From Pelethousia sp034933245 (GTDB taxonomy: Bacteria > Bacillota > Clostridia > Christensenellales > CAG-138): a stretch of 64,000 bases of DNA. Shown in pieces: positions 8,510 through 16,907 of this stretch. The position numbers and the translations under genes are program-made. The notes beneath the pieces are model-generated. The model saw nothing but the letters and a program-made list of their open reading frames with translations. It had not been told where the DNA came from and made no database searches. Position 1 is the first letter of the stretch; the number at the start of each line of letters is the position of its first letter. The stretch covers positions 8,074-72,073 of the forward strand of contig JAYFNX010000009.1 in assembly GCA_034933245.1 (NCBI GenBank), in the 5' to 3' direction.

Positions 8510-8519
8510 GATTACCTCC

Positions 8520-8888
8520 TTAGAATTTCAGCCCGGCCGCGCGGGCACCCTCGGCCAAATCCGCAACGCGGCCTGTATACAGGTAACCGCCGCGGTCAAA
8601 CACGACCTCTTCGATGCCCTTATCCATAGCCCGTTTGCCTACGAGCTCACCCACCAGTTTGGCGGCTTCCTTTTTATTCTTGCCGCTAAGCTGTCCTTTG
8701 ATCTCCGGATCCATGGTGGAAGCGGAAGCCAAGGTTGTGGATGCTTCGTCGTTTATAACCTGGGCGTAGATGTTGTTCAGGCTGCGGTATACATTGAGCC
8801 TGGGCCTTTCGCCCGTGCCCACGATGTGGCGGCGGGTACGGTCGTGCCTTGCCTTGCGCACAGCGTTTTTATTGATCTTTGAAACCAT
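8520..8888 (-). CDS. rplR: 50S ribosomal protein L18
   Basis: L18 binds 5S rRNA with L5. 122 residues. The basic N-terminus (INKNAVRKARHDRTRRHI) and conserved blocks RPRLNVYRSLNNIYAQVI, AKLVGELVGKRAMDKG and FDRGGYLYTGRVADLAEGAR are clear. Standard place between rplF and rpsE. Confidence 0.98.
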   Translation of the reverse strand: MVSKINKNAVRKARHDRTRRHIVGTGERPRLNVYRSLNNIYAQVINDEASTTLASASTMDPEIKGQLSGKNKKEAAKLVGELVGKRAMDKGIEEVVFDRGGYLYTGRVADLAEGARAAGLKF

Positions 8889-8910
8889 ACTGCTACTCCT
8901 TCTCTACGCC

Positions 8911-9450
8911 TTATTTGCCTGTCTTGCCTTCTTTGCGGCGCACATACTCGTTCTCGTACTTAATGCCTTTGCCCTTGTAGGGTTCCGGCGGGCGCACCTT
9001 GCGGATATCGGCAGCGATCTGCCCTACCTGCTGTTTGCTAATGCCCTTCACAGATACACGGTTGGGAGCGGGTACCTCGAAGGAAATGCCCTGGGGTGCG
9101 TCAAATTCTACGGGATGAGAATAGCCCACGTTCAGGACGAGCTTGGTGCCCTGCATCTGTGCACGATAGCCTACGCCTACGATCTCCAGATTCTTCTGGT
9201 AGCCCGCCGTTACGCCCACCACCATGTTGTTGATGAGGGAACGGGAAAGGCCGTGCAGCGCCCGGTGCTCTTTTTGCTCGCTGGGCCGCTTTACCGTAAG
9301 GATGCCGTCTTCGATGGAGAGCTTCATCTCCGGAGAGATATTTTCGCTCAGTTCGCCCTTGGGGCCTTTAACATTCACGGTGTTATCGTCGCCGACCGTG
9401 ATTGTCACTCCGCCAGGGATGTGGATCGGAAGTTTTCCGATTCGTGACAT
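8911..9450 (-). CDS. rplF: 50S ribosomal protein L6
   Basis: L6 sits near the GTPase-factor site of the large subunit. 179 residues in two duplicated domains, beginning MSRIGKLPIHIPGGVTI and ending with the C-terminal signature VRRKEGKTGK after RPPEPYKGKGIKYENE. A gap of about 74 bases separates it from rpsH, slightly larger than most in the operon. Confidence 0.98.
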   Translation of the reverse strand: MSRIGKLPIHIPGGVTITVGDDNTVNVKGPKGELSENISPEMKLSIEDGILTVKRPSEQKEHRALHGLSRSLINNMVVGVTAGYQKNLEIVGVGYRAQMQGTKLVLNVGYSHPVEFDAPQGISFEVPAPNRVSVKGISKQQVGQIAADIRKVRPPEPYKGKGIKYENEYVRRKEGKTGK

Positions 9451-9524
9451 GTGTTACACCTCCAAATGATAATTTCTCTTTAACATGGCTTTGGGGGACG
9501 GCATGCCGTTCCCCATACCAGCGC

Positions 9525-9923
9525 TTACCAAATGTATGCCAGCACTTCGCCGCCCACACCCTGTTTGCGGGCTTCCCTGTCGGTCATGATGCCACGGGAA
9601 GTGGAAAGAACGGCGGTTCCCAGCCCATTAAGCACTTTGGGCAGGTTGTCCTTGCGGGCGTAGACCCGCAGGCCGGGCTTGGAAATCCTCTTAAGACCGG
9701 TGATGACCTTTTGGCGGTTAGGGCCGTACTTGAGGATGATGTGGATGTTCTTTGCCACGCCCTCCTCCCGGAGGTCAAAACTCTTGATATAGCCTTCCTC
9801 GAGCAAAATCTCGGCAATGGCCTTCTTGACCGTGGAAAGGGGGACGTCCACCTCATCGTGCCTGGCGATGAGAGCATTGCGGATACGAGTAAGCATATCA
9901 GCGATGGGATCGGTTATAACCAT
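9525..9923 (-). CDS. rpsH: 30S ribosomal protein S8
   Basis: S8 binds the central domain of 16S rRNA and is the spc-operon repressor in E. coli. 132 residues, start TDPIADMLTRIRNAL, end with the signature STSRGIMTDREARKQGVGGE. Whether S8 regulates this operon cannot be told from the sequence. Confidence 0.98.
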   Translation of the reverse strand: MVITDPIADMLTRIRNALIARHDEVDVPLSTVKKAIAEILLEEGYIKSFDLREEGVAKNIHIILKYGPNRQKVITGLKRISKPGLRVYARKDNLPKVLNGLGTAVLSTSRGIMTDREARKQGVGGEVLAYIW

Positions 9924-9945
9924 AATTCGTACTCCTTTCTACAGT

Positions 9946-10131
9946 TTACCAGCTGGCCTTGCGCACACCGGGGATTTCTCCCTTGTAGGCCATCTCCCGG
10001 AAGCAAATGCGGCAGATGCCGTATTTGCGAAGCACGCTGTGGGGCCGGCCGCAGATGCGGCAGCGAGTATAGGCCCGGGTGGAATACTTCGCCTCGCGGG
10101 ATTGCTTGATTTTCATGCTAGTCTTTGCCAC
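9946..10131 (-). CDS. rpsN: 30S ribosomal protein S14, zinc-binding type Z
   Basis: 61 residues, the short S14 form common in Gram-positive bacteria. Cys24, Cys27, Cys40 and Cys43 make a zinc ribbon (CRICGRPH, then CRICF). Assembly into the small-subunit head is its role. Its place between rplE and rpsH is standard; no zinc-independent copy is seen in this window. Confidence 0.97.
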   Translation of the reverse strand: MAKTSMKIKQSREAKYSTRAYTRCRICGRPHSVLRKYGICRICFREMAYKGEIPGVRKASW

Positions 10132-10149
10132 GATGATTCTTCCTCCTTA

Positions 10150-10767
10150 TCAAGCCTGAATGAAGGGCATGCCCATGAGACTGAGCAATTCCTTCGCTTC
10201 TTCGTCGGTCTTGGCGGTGGTAACGAGCACGATGTCCATACCGCGCACCTTGTCGACGTCGTCATAGTTGATCTCGGGGAAGATCAGCTGCTCCTTTACG
10301 CCCATGGCATAGTTGCCGCGGCCGTCGAAGCTTGTATCGGAAATGCCGCGGAAGTCGCGAACCCGGGGCAATACGATATTCATGAGCTTATCCGCAAAGT
10401 AATACATGCGGTCCCCCCGCAGGGTAACCTTTGCACCCACGTTCATGCCTTCGCGAACTTTAAAGTTAGCAACGGACTTCTTGGCTTTGGTTACGATGGG
10501 CTTCTGGCCGGCGATGAGCGCCAGCTCATTCACGGCGGCCTCCAGGCCCTTTGCATTATCCTTTTCGGAACCCAAGCCCATGTTCAACACGATTTTCTCC
10601 AGCTTGGGAACCTGCATGGGGTTGATATAGCCAAACTTTTGCTTCATCGCGGGCGCTACTTCTTCGGTATACTTGACCTTGAGGCGAGGCGCTTCGGTAA
10701 AGGGCTTGGCTTCCTCCTGCTTTTTCTTCTTGGCGGATGCCGAAGAAGCGGTATCTTTCTTTGCCAT
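10150..10767 (-). CDS. rplE: 50S ribosomal protein L5 with a basic N-terminal extension
   Basis: L5 binds 5S rRNA and contacts the P site. With the start at 10767 (AGGAGG eight bases upstream) it has 205 residues, about 25 more than usual. The extra N-terminal part is low complexity and charged (KKDTASSASAKKKKQEEAKP). The family core follows (NPMQVPKLEKIVLNMGLG, YFADKLMNIVLPRVRDFRG, GNYAMGVKEQLIFPEI). The open frame runs further upstream into rplX, but the ribosome binding site favours this start. Confidence 0.96.
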   Translation of the reverse strand: MAKKDTASSASAKKKKQEEAKPFTEAPRLKVKYTEEVAPAMKQKFGYINPMQVPKLEKIVLNMGLGSEKDNAKGLEAAVNELALIAGQKPIVTKAKKSVANFKVREGMNVGAKVTLRGDRMYYFADKLMNIVLPRVRDFRGISDTSFDGRGNYAMGVKEQLIFPEINYDDVDKVRGMDIVLVTTAKTDEEAKELLSLMGMPFIQA

Positions 10768-10784
10768 TCTCTTTTCCTCCTGCC

Positions 10785-11102
10785 TTAGTCGATATTTTTG
10801 CCGCACTTTTTGCAAACGCGGACTTTCTTATCGCCCTCATAGGCATGGCCCACGCGGGTGGCTTTGCCGCACTTGGGGCAAATAAGCATCACGTTGGAGG
10901 CGTTGATGGTGCCTTCCTTATTGATGCGGCCGCCCTGCTCGCCCTGCTTGCGGGGCTTGGTGTGGCAAACGGTCATGTTGGCATTTTGCACCACGACCCG
11001 CTCCTTATCCGGAAACGAGGCCATAATTTTGCCCTGCTTGCCCTTATCCTTGCCGGCGATGATGACGACGGTATCGTCCTTCTTGACATTCAGCTTGTTC
11101 AT
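10785..11102 (-). CDS. rplX: 50S ribosomal protein L24 with zinc ribbon
   Basis: L24 starts large-subunit assembly. 105 residues with the KOW motif (VVIIAGKDKGKQGKIMA) near the N-terminus and the segment GGRINKEGTINASNVML. The C-terminus has two CxxC pairs (CPKCGKATRVG, CKKCG) that may bind zinc, a form seen in some Bacillota. Confidence 0.97.
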   Translation of the reverse strand: MNKLNVKKDDTVVIIAGKDKGKQGKIMASFPDKERVVVQNANMTVCHTKPRKQGEQGGRINKEGTINASNVMLICPKCGKATRVGHAYEGDKKVRVCKKCGKNID

Positions 11103-11116
11103 TCTGTCATCCTCCC

Positions 11117-11485
11117 TTAGAGCACTTCGGGCGCGAGGGATACGATCTTCATGTAATCCTTCTCGCGCAGTTCGCGCGCGACAGGCCCAAAGATACGAGT
11201 GCCGCGGGGCTGCTTCTGGTCGTTGATGATAACGGCTGCGTTATCATCAAAGCGAATATAGCTGCCATCGGGCCGCTGGGTGCCAGAAACTGTGCGCACC
11301 ACCACCGCGCGGACCACGTCCTTCTTTTTGACCGCACCGCCGGGGGAAGCCGACTTGACGGAGGCGACGATGGTGTCGCCGATGTTGGCGCTCTTGCGGT
11401 GGGATCCACCCAGCACACGGATGCACATGATCTCTTTTGCGCCGCTGTTATCCGCTACCTTCAAACGGGTTTGAGGTTGAATCAT
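11117..11485 (-). CDS. rplN: 50S ribosomal protein L14
   Basis: L14 contacts 16S rRNA at the subunit interface. 122 residues, MIQPQTRLKVADNSGAKE at the start and IFGPVARELREKDYMKIVSLAPEVL spread over the C-terminus. The central ranges (SASPGGAVKKKDVVRAVVVR) match the family closely. Standard position between rpsQ and rplX. Confidence 0.98.
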   Translation of the reverse strand: MIQPQTRLKVADNSGAKEIMCIRVLGGSHRKSANIGDTIVASVKSASPGGAVKKKDVVRAVVVRTVSGTQRPDGSYIRFDDNAAVIINDQKQPRGTRIFGPVARELREKDYMKIVSLAPEVL

Positions 11486-11504
11486 ATCGGTTCTCCTTTC
11501 CGGC

Positions 11505-11762
11505 TTACTTGGCCTTTTCTATAATCTCGGCCACACGCCAACGCTTATCTTTGCTCAGCGGGCGAGTTTCCATAATCTTGACGGTATCTCCGATGCCGCA
11601 GGCGTTCTCTTCGTCATGGGCCTTGAACTTGCGGGTGCGGTTTACCATCTTTCCGTAGAGGGGATGGCGCACCTTGGTCTTGATCGCCACCACGACGGTC
11701 TTATCCATCTTGTCGCTTACAACAACGCCGGTGCGGGTTTTACGATAGCCTCTGTTCTCCAC
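11505..11762 (-). CDS. rpsQ: 30S ribosomal protein S17
   Basis: An OB-fold primary rRNA-binding protein of the small subunit. 85 residues with the conserved GVVVSDKMDKTVVVAI, HPLYGKMVNRTRKFKAHDE and CGIGDTVKIMETRPLSKDKRW segments. It follows rpmC in the S10/spc junction as usual. Confidence 0.98.
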   Translation of the reverse strand: MENRGYRKTRTGVVVSDKMDKTVVVAIKTKVRHPLYGKMVNRTRKFKAHDEENACGIGDTVKIMETRPLSKDKRWRVAEIIEKAK

Positions 11763-11783
11763 GATGATATCCTCCTTTCACCC

Positions 11784-11984
11784 TTACTCAGCTGCCTTGA
11801 GCTCACGCTCACACAGGAGCGTTTTCACCCGGGCCACGTCCTTCTTGCAGTCACGGACGCGCTGCGGGTTTGTGAGCTGGCCGGTCGCCATCTGGAAACG
11901 GAGGTTGAACAGCTCTTCCTTGAGCTCTTTTTCTTTTACCGCGAGCTCTTGGTTAGAAAGTTTTCTCAGTTCGCTAGCCTTCAT
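11784..11984 (-). CDS. rpmC: 50S ribosomal protein L29
   Basis: 66 residues, largely two helices, with the family core KEELFNLRFQMATGQLTNP. L29 lines the exit-tunnel rim beside L23 and is part of the docking area for trigger factor and SRP. Its ATG at 11984 lies inside the last codons of rplP, overlapping by 11 bases, so translation is likely coupled. Confidence 0.97.
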   Translation of the reverse strand: MKASELRKLSNQELAVKEKELKEELFNLRFQMATGQLTNPQRVRDCKKDVARVKTLLCERELKAAE

Positions 11985-12411
11985 TGCTCTCGCCTCCTGC
12001 CTCGGTCACTTTCTTTGCGATCTTGCACTTGATGGGCAGCTTGTTCATGGCAAGGCGCAGAGCCTCCCGGGCTACCTCTTCCTCTACCCCCGCGATCTCA
12101 AAGAGAACGCGGCCAGGCTTAACGACTGCCACCCAATATTCGGGCGCACCCTTACCGGAGCCCATGCGGGTACCGGCCGGCTTTTGCGAGACGGGCTTAT
12201 CAGGGAAGATCTTGATCCACACCTTACCGCCGCGCTTGATGTAACGTGTCATGGCAACACGCGCCGCCTCAATCTGGTTGCTGGTTATCCAGCCGGGTTC
12301 CTGCGCCACAAGACCATATTCACCATATGCAATAAAGTTGCCGCGATGGGCCTCGCCCTTCATGCGGCCACGATGCACTCTCCTGCGCTTGACTCTTTTA
12401 GGCATCAACAT
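11974..12411 (-). CDS. rplP: 50S ribosomal protein L16
   Basis: L16 shapes the A-site tRNA binding region. 145 residues with the start at 12411 (GGAGG nine bases upstream): PKRVKRRRVHRGRMKG, then RGGKVWIKIFPDKPVSQKPA and GSGKGAPEYWVAVVKPGR. The gene ends in TAG within the overlapping rpmC start, which shows that TAG serves as a normal stop in this genome. Confidence 0.97.
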   Translation of the reverse strand: MLMPKRVKRRRVHRGRMKGEAHRGNFIAYGEYGLVAQEPGWITSNQIEAARVAMTRYIKRGGKVWIKIFPDKPVSQKPAGTRMGSGKGAPEYWVAVVKPGRVLFEIAGVEEEVAREALRLAMNKLPIKCKIAKKVTEAGGESNEG

Positions 12412-12425
12412 GGTTATTTGCCTCC

Positions 12426-13070
12426 TTACGCTTTCTTTTGCTTGCTCAGCACTTCGCCCTTGTAGATCCACACCTTGCAGCCGATCCGGCCATAGGTGGT
12501 GTGCGCCTCGGCAAAGCCGTATTCGATATCCGCACGCATGGTCTGCAGGGGAATGGAACCGTCGTGATAACCTTCGGTTCGAGCGATTTCAGCGCCGCCC
12601 AGGCGTCCGGCACACATAAGCTTGATGCCCTTGGCGCCGGCTTTCATGGAGCGCTGCATGGCCTGCTTCATAGCCCGGCGGAAGCTGATGCGCTTCTCGA
12701 GCTGGGCCGCAATGTTTTCGGCCACGAGCTGGGCGTTGGCATCCGGGTTGCGGATCTCCATGATGTTCACGTTCACGGGCTTGCCGATCAGGGCGGAAAC
12801 GTCCGTACGGATAGCTTCCACGCCCACGCCGCCTTTGCCTATCAGCATGCCGGGGCGAGCGGTATGGATGCTCACCGTCACCTTGTTGGCCGCACGCTCG
12901 ATGTCGATCTTGGCCACGCCGGCGCTGTAATGCGCCTTCTTAAGGTGATCGCGGATCTTCCTGTCCTCTACAAGGTAGTCGGAGAAGTCCTTCTTGGAAG
13001 CGTACCAACGGGTATTCCAATCGCGGATAACGCCTACGCGGAAGCCATTCGGATTAACTTTTTGTCCCAT
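12426..13070 (-). CDS. rpsC: 30S ribosomal protein S3
   Basis: S3 forms part of the mRNA entry helicase site. 214 residues. Start MGQKVNPNGFRVGVIRDWN, the KH domain (GMLIGKGGVGVEAIR) and C-terminal signature region (GIKLMCAGRLGGAEIARTE) are complete. It sits between rplV and rplP. Confidence 0.98.
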   Translation of the reverse strand: MGQKVNPNGFRVGVIRDWNTRWYASKKDFSDYLVEDRKIRDHLKKAHYSAGVAKIDIERAANKVTVSIHTARPGMLIGKGGVGVEAIRTDVSALIGKPVNVNIMEIRNPDANAQLVAENIAAQLEKRISFRRAMKQAMQRSMKAGAKGIKLMCAGRLGGAEIARTEGYHDGSIPLQTMRADIEYGFAEAHTTYGRIGCKVWIYKGEVLSKQKKA

Positions 13071-13083
13071 ACTTTACCTCCTC

Positions 13084-13470
13084 TTACTTGGCCTGATCCA
13101 GGATCACGGTAATGTGGCTGGTGCGCTTGCGGATACGGCTTGCCCGGCCTTGGGCGCGGGGGCGGAACCGTTTGAGGGTGGGGCCCTGGTTAGCGAACAC
13201 TTCTGCCACAAAGAGGGTATCGGAGGAAAGGCCAAGGTTGTTCTCCGCGTTGGCCACGGCGCTGTTGAGGAGCTTGAGCACAGGCTCCGAGGCAGCCTTG
13301 GGGGTATACAGAAGGATACCCTGGGCTTCCTTCACGCTCTTGCCGCGGATCAGGTCAATAACCGTCTTAACCTTGCGGGAGGAAATACGTACATAGCGGG
13401 CGATGGCGCGGGGGCGCTTGTCGGCGTTCTCGCGGCGAGCCGCGCTCTTTTCTCTAGACCTGGTTGCCAT
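13084..13470 (-). CDS. rplV: 50S ribosomal protein L22
   Basis: L22 extends a loop into the nascent peptide tunnel. 128 residues; the core ARYVRISSRKVKTVIDLIRG and the tip region GPTLKRFRPRAQGRASRIRK match the family. About 15 residues at the N-terminus (TRSREKSAARRENADKRP) are an extra basic extension. Confidence 0.97.
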   Translation of the reverse strand: MATRSREKSAARRENADKRPRAIARYVRISSRKVKTVIDLIRGKSVKEAQGILLYTPKAASEPVLKLLNSAVANAENNLGLSSDTLFVAEVFANQGPTLKRFRPRAQGRASRIRKRTSHITVILDQAK

Positions 13471-13487
13471 AAATCTTTTCCTCCTCC

Positions 13488-13769
13488 TTACCTGCCGCCG
13501 GTGCTCTTCTCGGAACCACGGTGGCCCCGGAAGGTACGGGTGGGGGCGAACTCGCCCAGCTTGTGGCCGACCATCTCTTCGGTCACATATACGGGAACGT
13601 GCTTCTTGCCATCATGTACGGCGATGGTATGGCCCACCATATCCGGGAAAATGGTGGAAGGCCGGGACCACGTCTTAACGACGGACTTTTTGCCGCTCAC
13701 GTTCATATCTTGAATGCGCTTGAGCAAACGCGCTTCAACAAACGGGCCTTTCTTGATTGACCTGCTCAT
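13488..13769 (-). CDS. rpsS: 30S ribosomal protein S19
   Basis: S19 works with S13 in the small-subunit head. 93 residues, MSRSIKKGPFVEARLLKRI at the start and HKLGEFAPTRTFRGHRG near the end. Standard place between rplB and rplV, with an AGGAG site. Confidence 0.98.
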   Translation of the reverse strand: MSRSIKKGPFVEARLLKRIQDMNVSGKKSVVKTWSRPSTIFPDMVGHTIAVHDGKKHVPVYVTEEMVGHKLGEFAPTRTFRGHRGSEKSTGGR

Positions 13770-13787
13770 GCTGTTCTCCTTTCCCTA

Positions 13788-14621
13788 TCACTTACCGTCC
13801 CTGCGGCGGACGATGAACTTGTCGTTAACGTTCTTGGTCTTGCGGGTCTTATAACCCAGGGCAGGCTTGCCCCAAGGCGTAACAGGGCCCGGACGGCCCA
13901 CAGGGCTCTTGCCCTCGCCACCGCCGTGAGGATGGTCGCAGGGGTTCATGACGGAACCACGCACGGTGGGGCGGAAGCCCTTATGACGGGTGCGGCCCGC
14001 CTTACCCAGCATGATGTTGCCATGGTCCACATTACCCACTTGGCCGATCGTCGCCTTGGAATCCATGGGGATGCGGCGCACTTCGCCGCTGGGCAAACGC
14101 ACCTGGGCGTAACTGCCCTCTTTTGCCATGAGCTGTGCGGCGTTTCCTGCGGAACGAACCAACTGGGCTCCCTTGCCGGGCTTAAGCTCGATGCAGTGGA
14201 TCATGGTGCCTACGGGGATGTTTTTGATCTGGAGGGCATTGCCCACCTTGATGTCCGCGCCCTCGCCGGAAAGGAGAGCATCTCCCACATTGAGGCCCAG
14301 GGGCGCGATGATGTAGCGCTTTTCGCCATCCGCATAGTGGAGAAGGGCGATGTTTGCACTACGGTTGGGATCGTATTCGATGGTTGCGACCTTGGCGGGC
14401 ACGCCGTCCTTGTTGCGCTTAAAGTCGATGAGGCGATATTTGCGCTTGGCGCCGCCGCCACGATGGCGGATGGTGATGCGGCCCGCGCTGTTACGGCCAC
14501 CGGAAGACTTAAGGTCCTCAAGGAGGGAGCGCTCCGGCACGGTGCAGGTGATTTCCTCAAAGGCGGAAACCGTCATGCCGCGCTGGCCGGGGGTGGTGGG
14601 TTTGATCTTTCTGATTGCCAT
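13788..14621 (-). CDS. rplB: 50S ribosomal protein L2
   Basis: L2 is required for subunit joining and peptidyl transfer. 277 residues. Signature pieces: GRNSAGRITIRHRGGGAKR, then HPHGGGEGKSPVGRPGP with the conserved His near the peptidyl transferase centre, and the end TRKTKNVNDKFIVRRR. Complete and of usual length. Confidence 0.98.
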   Translation of the reverse strand: MAIRKIKPTTPGQRGMTVSAFEEITCTVPERSLLEDLKSSGGRNSAGRITIRHRGGGAKRKYRLIDFKRNKDGVPAKVATIEYDPNRSANIALLHYADGEKRYIIAPLGLNVGDALLSGEGADIKVGNALQIKNIPVGTMIHCIELKPGKGAQLVRSAGNAAQLMAKEGSYAQVRLPSGEVRRIPMDSKATIGQVGNVDHGNIMLGKAGRTRHKGFRPTVRGSVMNPCDHPHGGGEGKSPVGRPGPVTPWGKPALGYKTRKTKNVNDKFIVRRRDGK

Positions 14622-14634
14622 GGTGTATGCCTCC

Positions 14635-14931
14635 TTACTGCGCGATGCTGTCGAAGAACTCGATGCCCTTGGAATCCTTCTTCAGCTTCACATAAGCTTT
14701 TTTCACGGAGGGGCGGCGGCCCTGATGGGCGCCCTGCCGCTTTATCTTGCCCAGCACGTTCACGGTGTGAACGCTATCCACCTTCACGTCGAAAACCTGT
14801 TCGATAGCCTGGCGGATCTCGGTCTTGCTGGCCTTCTTGTCCACGACGAAGGTGTAGACCTTCTGAGCCAGGTAGTCATAGCTCTTTTCGCTAAGTACCG
14901 GCTTGATAATAATATCGTGCGCGTTCTGCAT
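14635..14931 (-). CDS. rplW: 50S ribosomal protein L23
   Basis: Tunnel-exit protein that docks trigger factor and SRP. 98 residues with IIKPVLSEKSYDYLAQ at the start and KVDSVHTVNVLGKIKRQG in the middle. Its ATG overlaps the rplD stop by one base (TAATG), so the pair is translationally coupled. Confidence 0.98.
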   Translation of the reverse strand: MQNAHDIIIKPVLSEKSYDYLAQKVYTFVVDKKASKTEIRQAIEQVFDVKVDSVHTVNVLGKIKRQGAHQGRRPSVKKAYVKLKKDSKGIEFFDSIAQ

Positions 14932-15551
14932 TATGCGTACACCTCCTCGATCTTGGCGAGCGAATCCTTGGTGAGGATCAGCGTATCGTATTTGAGGATT
15001 TCGTAAACGTTGAGGGTGCCCACCAGGGTGGTTTTCACATTGGGGATGTTGCCAGAGGCGCGCTCCACGATCTCATCCTTCTCGGGCAGAACCACCAGAG
15101 CATTCTCAGCCTTTACGGCGCCCAGTGTCTTGATCATTTCCTTGGTTTTGGGGGCTGCCAGGTCCAGCGCGTCAAACACGATGAGGCCGCCGTCGTTCAC
15201 CTTGGCGGAAAGGGCGCTCTTCATGGCGAGGCGCTTAACCTTCTTGTTTACGCTGATGCGGTAATCCCGGGGCTTGGGTGCAAACACCACGCCGCCGTGT
15301 TTCCATTGGGGAGAGCGGATGGAGCCCTGCCGTGCGCGGCCGGTGCCCTTTTGCCTCCAGGGCTTAATGCCGCCGCCCCGCACCTCGGCGCGGGTGAGGG
15401 CGCTCTGGGTGCCCTGGCGCTGGTTGGCCAGATAGGCGCGCACCACGGTGTGCAGCACGGCCTCGTTAACCTCTTGGGCGAAAATCTCATCGCTGAGCTT
15501 CACCTTGCCGATCTCTTCGCCGGCAATATTGTACAATGCTACGCTAGGCAT
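14931..15551 (-). CDS. rplD: 50S ribosomal protein L4
   Basis: L4 reaches into the exit tunnel and in E. coli represses the S10 operon. 206 residues. The tunnel loop region (GTQSALTRAEVRGGGIKPWR, then GTGRARQGSIRSPQWKHGG) and C-terminal domain are complete. No proof of autoregulation is seen, but the operon does have a structured leader of about 200 bases. Confidence 0.97.
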   Translation of the reverse strand: MPSVALYNIAGEEIGKVKLSDEIFAQEVNEAVLHTVVRAYLANQRQGTQSALTRAEVRGGGIKPWRQKGTGRARQGSIRSPQWKHGGVVFAPKPRDYRISVNKKVKRLAMKSALSAKVNDGGLIVFDALDLAAPKTKEMIKTLGAVKAENALVVLPEKDEIVERASGNIPNVKTTLVGTLNVYEILKYDTLILTKDSLAKIEEVYA

Positions 15552-15565
15552 TCTTGCTTCCTCCT

Positions 15566-16192
15566 TTACTTGACGGTCTCATGGACGATGACCAGGCCGC
15601 CCTTTGCGCCGGGGACGGCGCCCTTGACGAGCAGCAGGTTGCGCTCGGCGTCTACCCGCACCACTTCCAGATTCTGGACGGTGATGCGCTCGTGGCCCAT
15701 GTGGCCGGGCAGGTGTTTGGTCTTGAAGACCTCGCCGGGATAGGTGCAAGCGCCCATGGAGCCCGCCACGCGGTAGGAGTGGGAACCGTGGGTCTTACGG
15801 CCCCTGGCTTGGTTCCAGCGCTTAATGTTGCCTTGGAAGCCCTTACCCTTACTGGTGCCGGTCACGTCTATCATGTCACCCGCCTGGAAGGCGTCCGCAT
15901 TGATGACCTGGCCCACTTCATAAGCGGCGGTATCATCCAGCTTAAACTCCCGGGTATAACGGTGGGCGGGCACGCCTGCTTTCTTGAAGTGGCCCAGCAT
16001 GGGCTTGGTAGCAAGCTTCTCGCGGATAGGCTTAAAGGCGACCTGTACGGCGCTATAGCCGTCATGCTCCTCGGTTTTCTTTTGAACGATCGGGCAGGGG
16101 CCGGCAAGAATTACGGTGACGGGGATCATGGTGCCGTCCTCCCGGAACATCTGGGTCATGCCGACCTTGGTGCCCAAAATAGCTTTCTTCAT
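15566..16192 (-). CDS. rplC: 50S ribosomal protein L3
   Basis: L3 binds the 3' end of 23S rRNA and starts large-subunit assembly. 208 residues: MKKAILGTKVGMTQMFREDG at the start, the family signature around DVTGTSKGKGFQGNIKRWN, and GHMGHERITVQNLEVVRVD toward the end. Usual length and place after rpsJ. Confidence 0.98.
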   Translation of the reverse strand: MKKAILGTKVGMTQMFREDGTMIPVTVILAGPCPIVQKKTEEHDGYSAVQVAFKPIREKLATKPMLGHFKKAGVPAHRYTREFKLDDTAAYEVGQVINADAFQAGDMIDVTGTSKGKGFQGNIKRWNQARGRKTHGSHSYRVAGSMGACTYPGEVFKTKHLPGHMGHERITVQNLEVVRVDAERNLLLVKGAVPGAKGGLVIVHETVK

Positions 16193-16209
16193 CTTTGTTC
16201 ACCTCCGTA

Positions 16210-16518
16210 TCAAAGTTTGATCTCGATGTCCACGCCGGCGGGAAGATCGAGCTTCATCAGCGCGTCCACAGTTTTGGCGGAGGGCTGGAGGATGTCGATC
16301 AGGCGCTTATGGGTGCGCATTTCGAACTGCTCGCGGCTGTCCTTATACTTGGGGGGGGAGCGGAGAATGGTAACGATTTCTGTCTCCGTGGGGAGGGGGA
16401 TGGGGCCGGACACGCGAGCGCCGGTCCTCTTGGCCGTATCCACAATCTTCTCGGCGCTCTGGTCGATAAGATCATGCTCGTAGGCTTTGAGTTTGATGCG
16501 GATCTTCTGGTTTGCCAT
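16210..16518 (-). CDS. rpsJ: 30S ribosomal protein S10
   Basis: S10 is a small-subunit head protein and, as NusE, a partner of the transcription antitermination machinery. 102 residues from the ATG at 16518 (AAGGAGG eight bases upstream): NQKIRIKLKAYEHDLIDQSA at the start and SREQFEMRTHKRLIDIL in the second half. The open frame reaches 67 codons further upstream, but that part is leader sequence. First gene of the operon; tuf, fusA, rpsG and rpsL are not upstream here. Confidence 0.98.
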   Translation of the reverse strand: MANQKIRIKLKAYEHDLIDQSAEKIVDTAKRTGARVSGPIPLPTETEIVTILRSPPKYKDSREQFEMRTHKRLIDILQPSAKTVDALMKLDLPAGVDIEIKL

Positions 16519-16722
16519 ATTATTTTCCTCCTTCAAAGTCTCAGGCAGTACACGCGCTCGTGTGTTTCTTTCTAAAAAGGTTGCACACGGGCCGCTTCTA
16601 GCCCGTTGCCCGGTTTGTGGGCGCCTCCTGCGGAAATTACCCGGATGGCAATAGCCGGCAACCTCCCGCGGGGGCACATCCTGCGCCGTTTCGGCGCAAA
16701 ACGGCTGTGCTTTTTGCACAAC
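16519..16722 (-). other. structured 5' leader of the ribosomal operon
   Basis: About 200 untranslated bases lie between the promoter and rpsJ. They include a perfect 6-bp hairpin at 16683-16697 (GCGCCG and its complement around three bases) and GC-rich complementary segments at 16595-16680. This is long enough for transcript-level control, but I do not recognise a known ribosomal-protein binding motif in it. Confidence 0.5.
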
Positions 16723-16728
16723 GTCCTT

Positions 16729-16757
16729 ATGTTACACGAAAACTTGCCTGATTGCAA
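16729..16757 (-). promoter_or_regulatory. promoter of the S10-spc-alpha operon
   Basis: On the minus strand TTGCAA (16752-16757) and TAACAT (16729-16734) are 17 bases apart, a good housekeeping promoter about 210 bases upstream of rpsJ. No other promoter of comparable quality was noticed ahead of this gene set. Confidence 0.7.
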
Positions 16758-16820
16758 GTCTTTTTTATGAATTCGTCAAAGTTTTTTTCAATGACCACCC
16801 AGCCGGGTGTTCCACTCTAT

Positions 16821-16854
16821 ATTTTGTGGCCCGCCATAAAGCGGGCCACAAAAT
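16821..16854 (-). terminator. terminator after the lipoprotein gene
   Basis: A 14-bp perfect stem with a six-base loop: ATTTTGTGGCCCGC, CATAAA, then the exact complement. The outer A/T pairs give a U-rich tail in either direction, so it may stop transcripts from both sides. It lies about 55 bases past the lipoprotein stop and about 65 bases upstream of the ribosomal promoter. Confidence 0.75.
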
Positions 16855-16907
16855 ACGCACAAGGCATAATGGCTAGCGAACGAACCGTTCGCCCAGAGTT
16901 AGAAGCC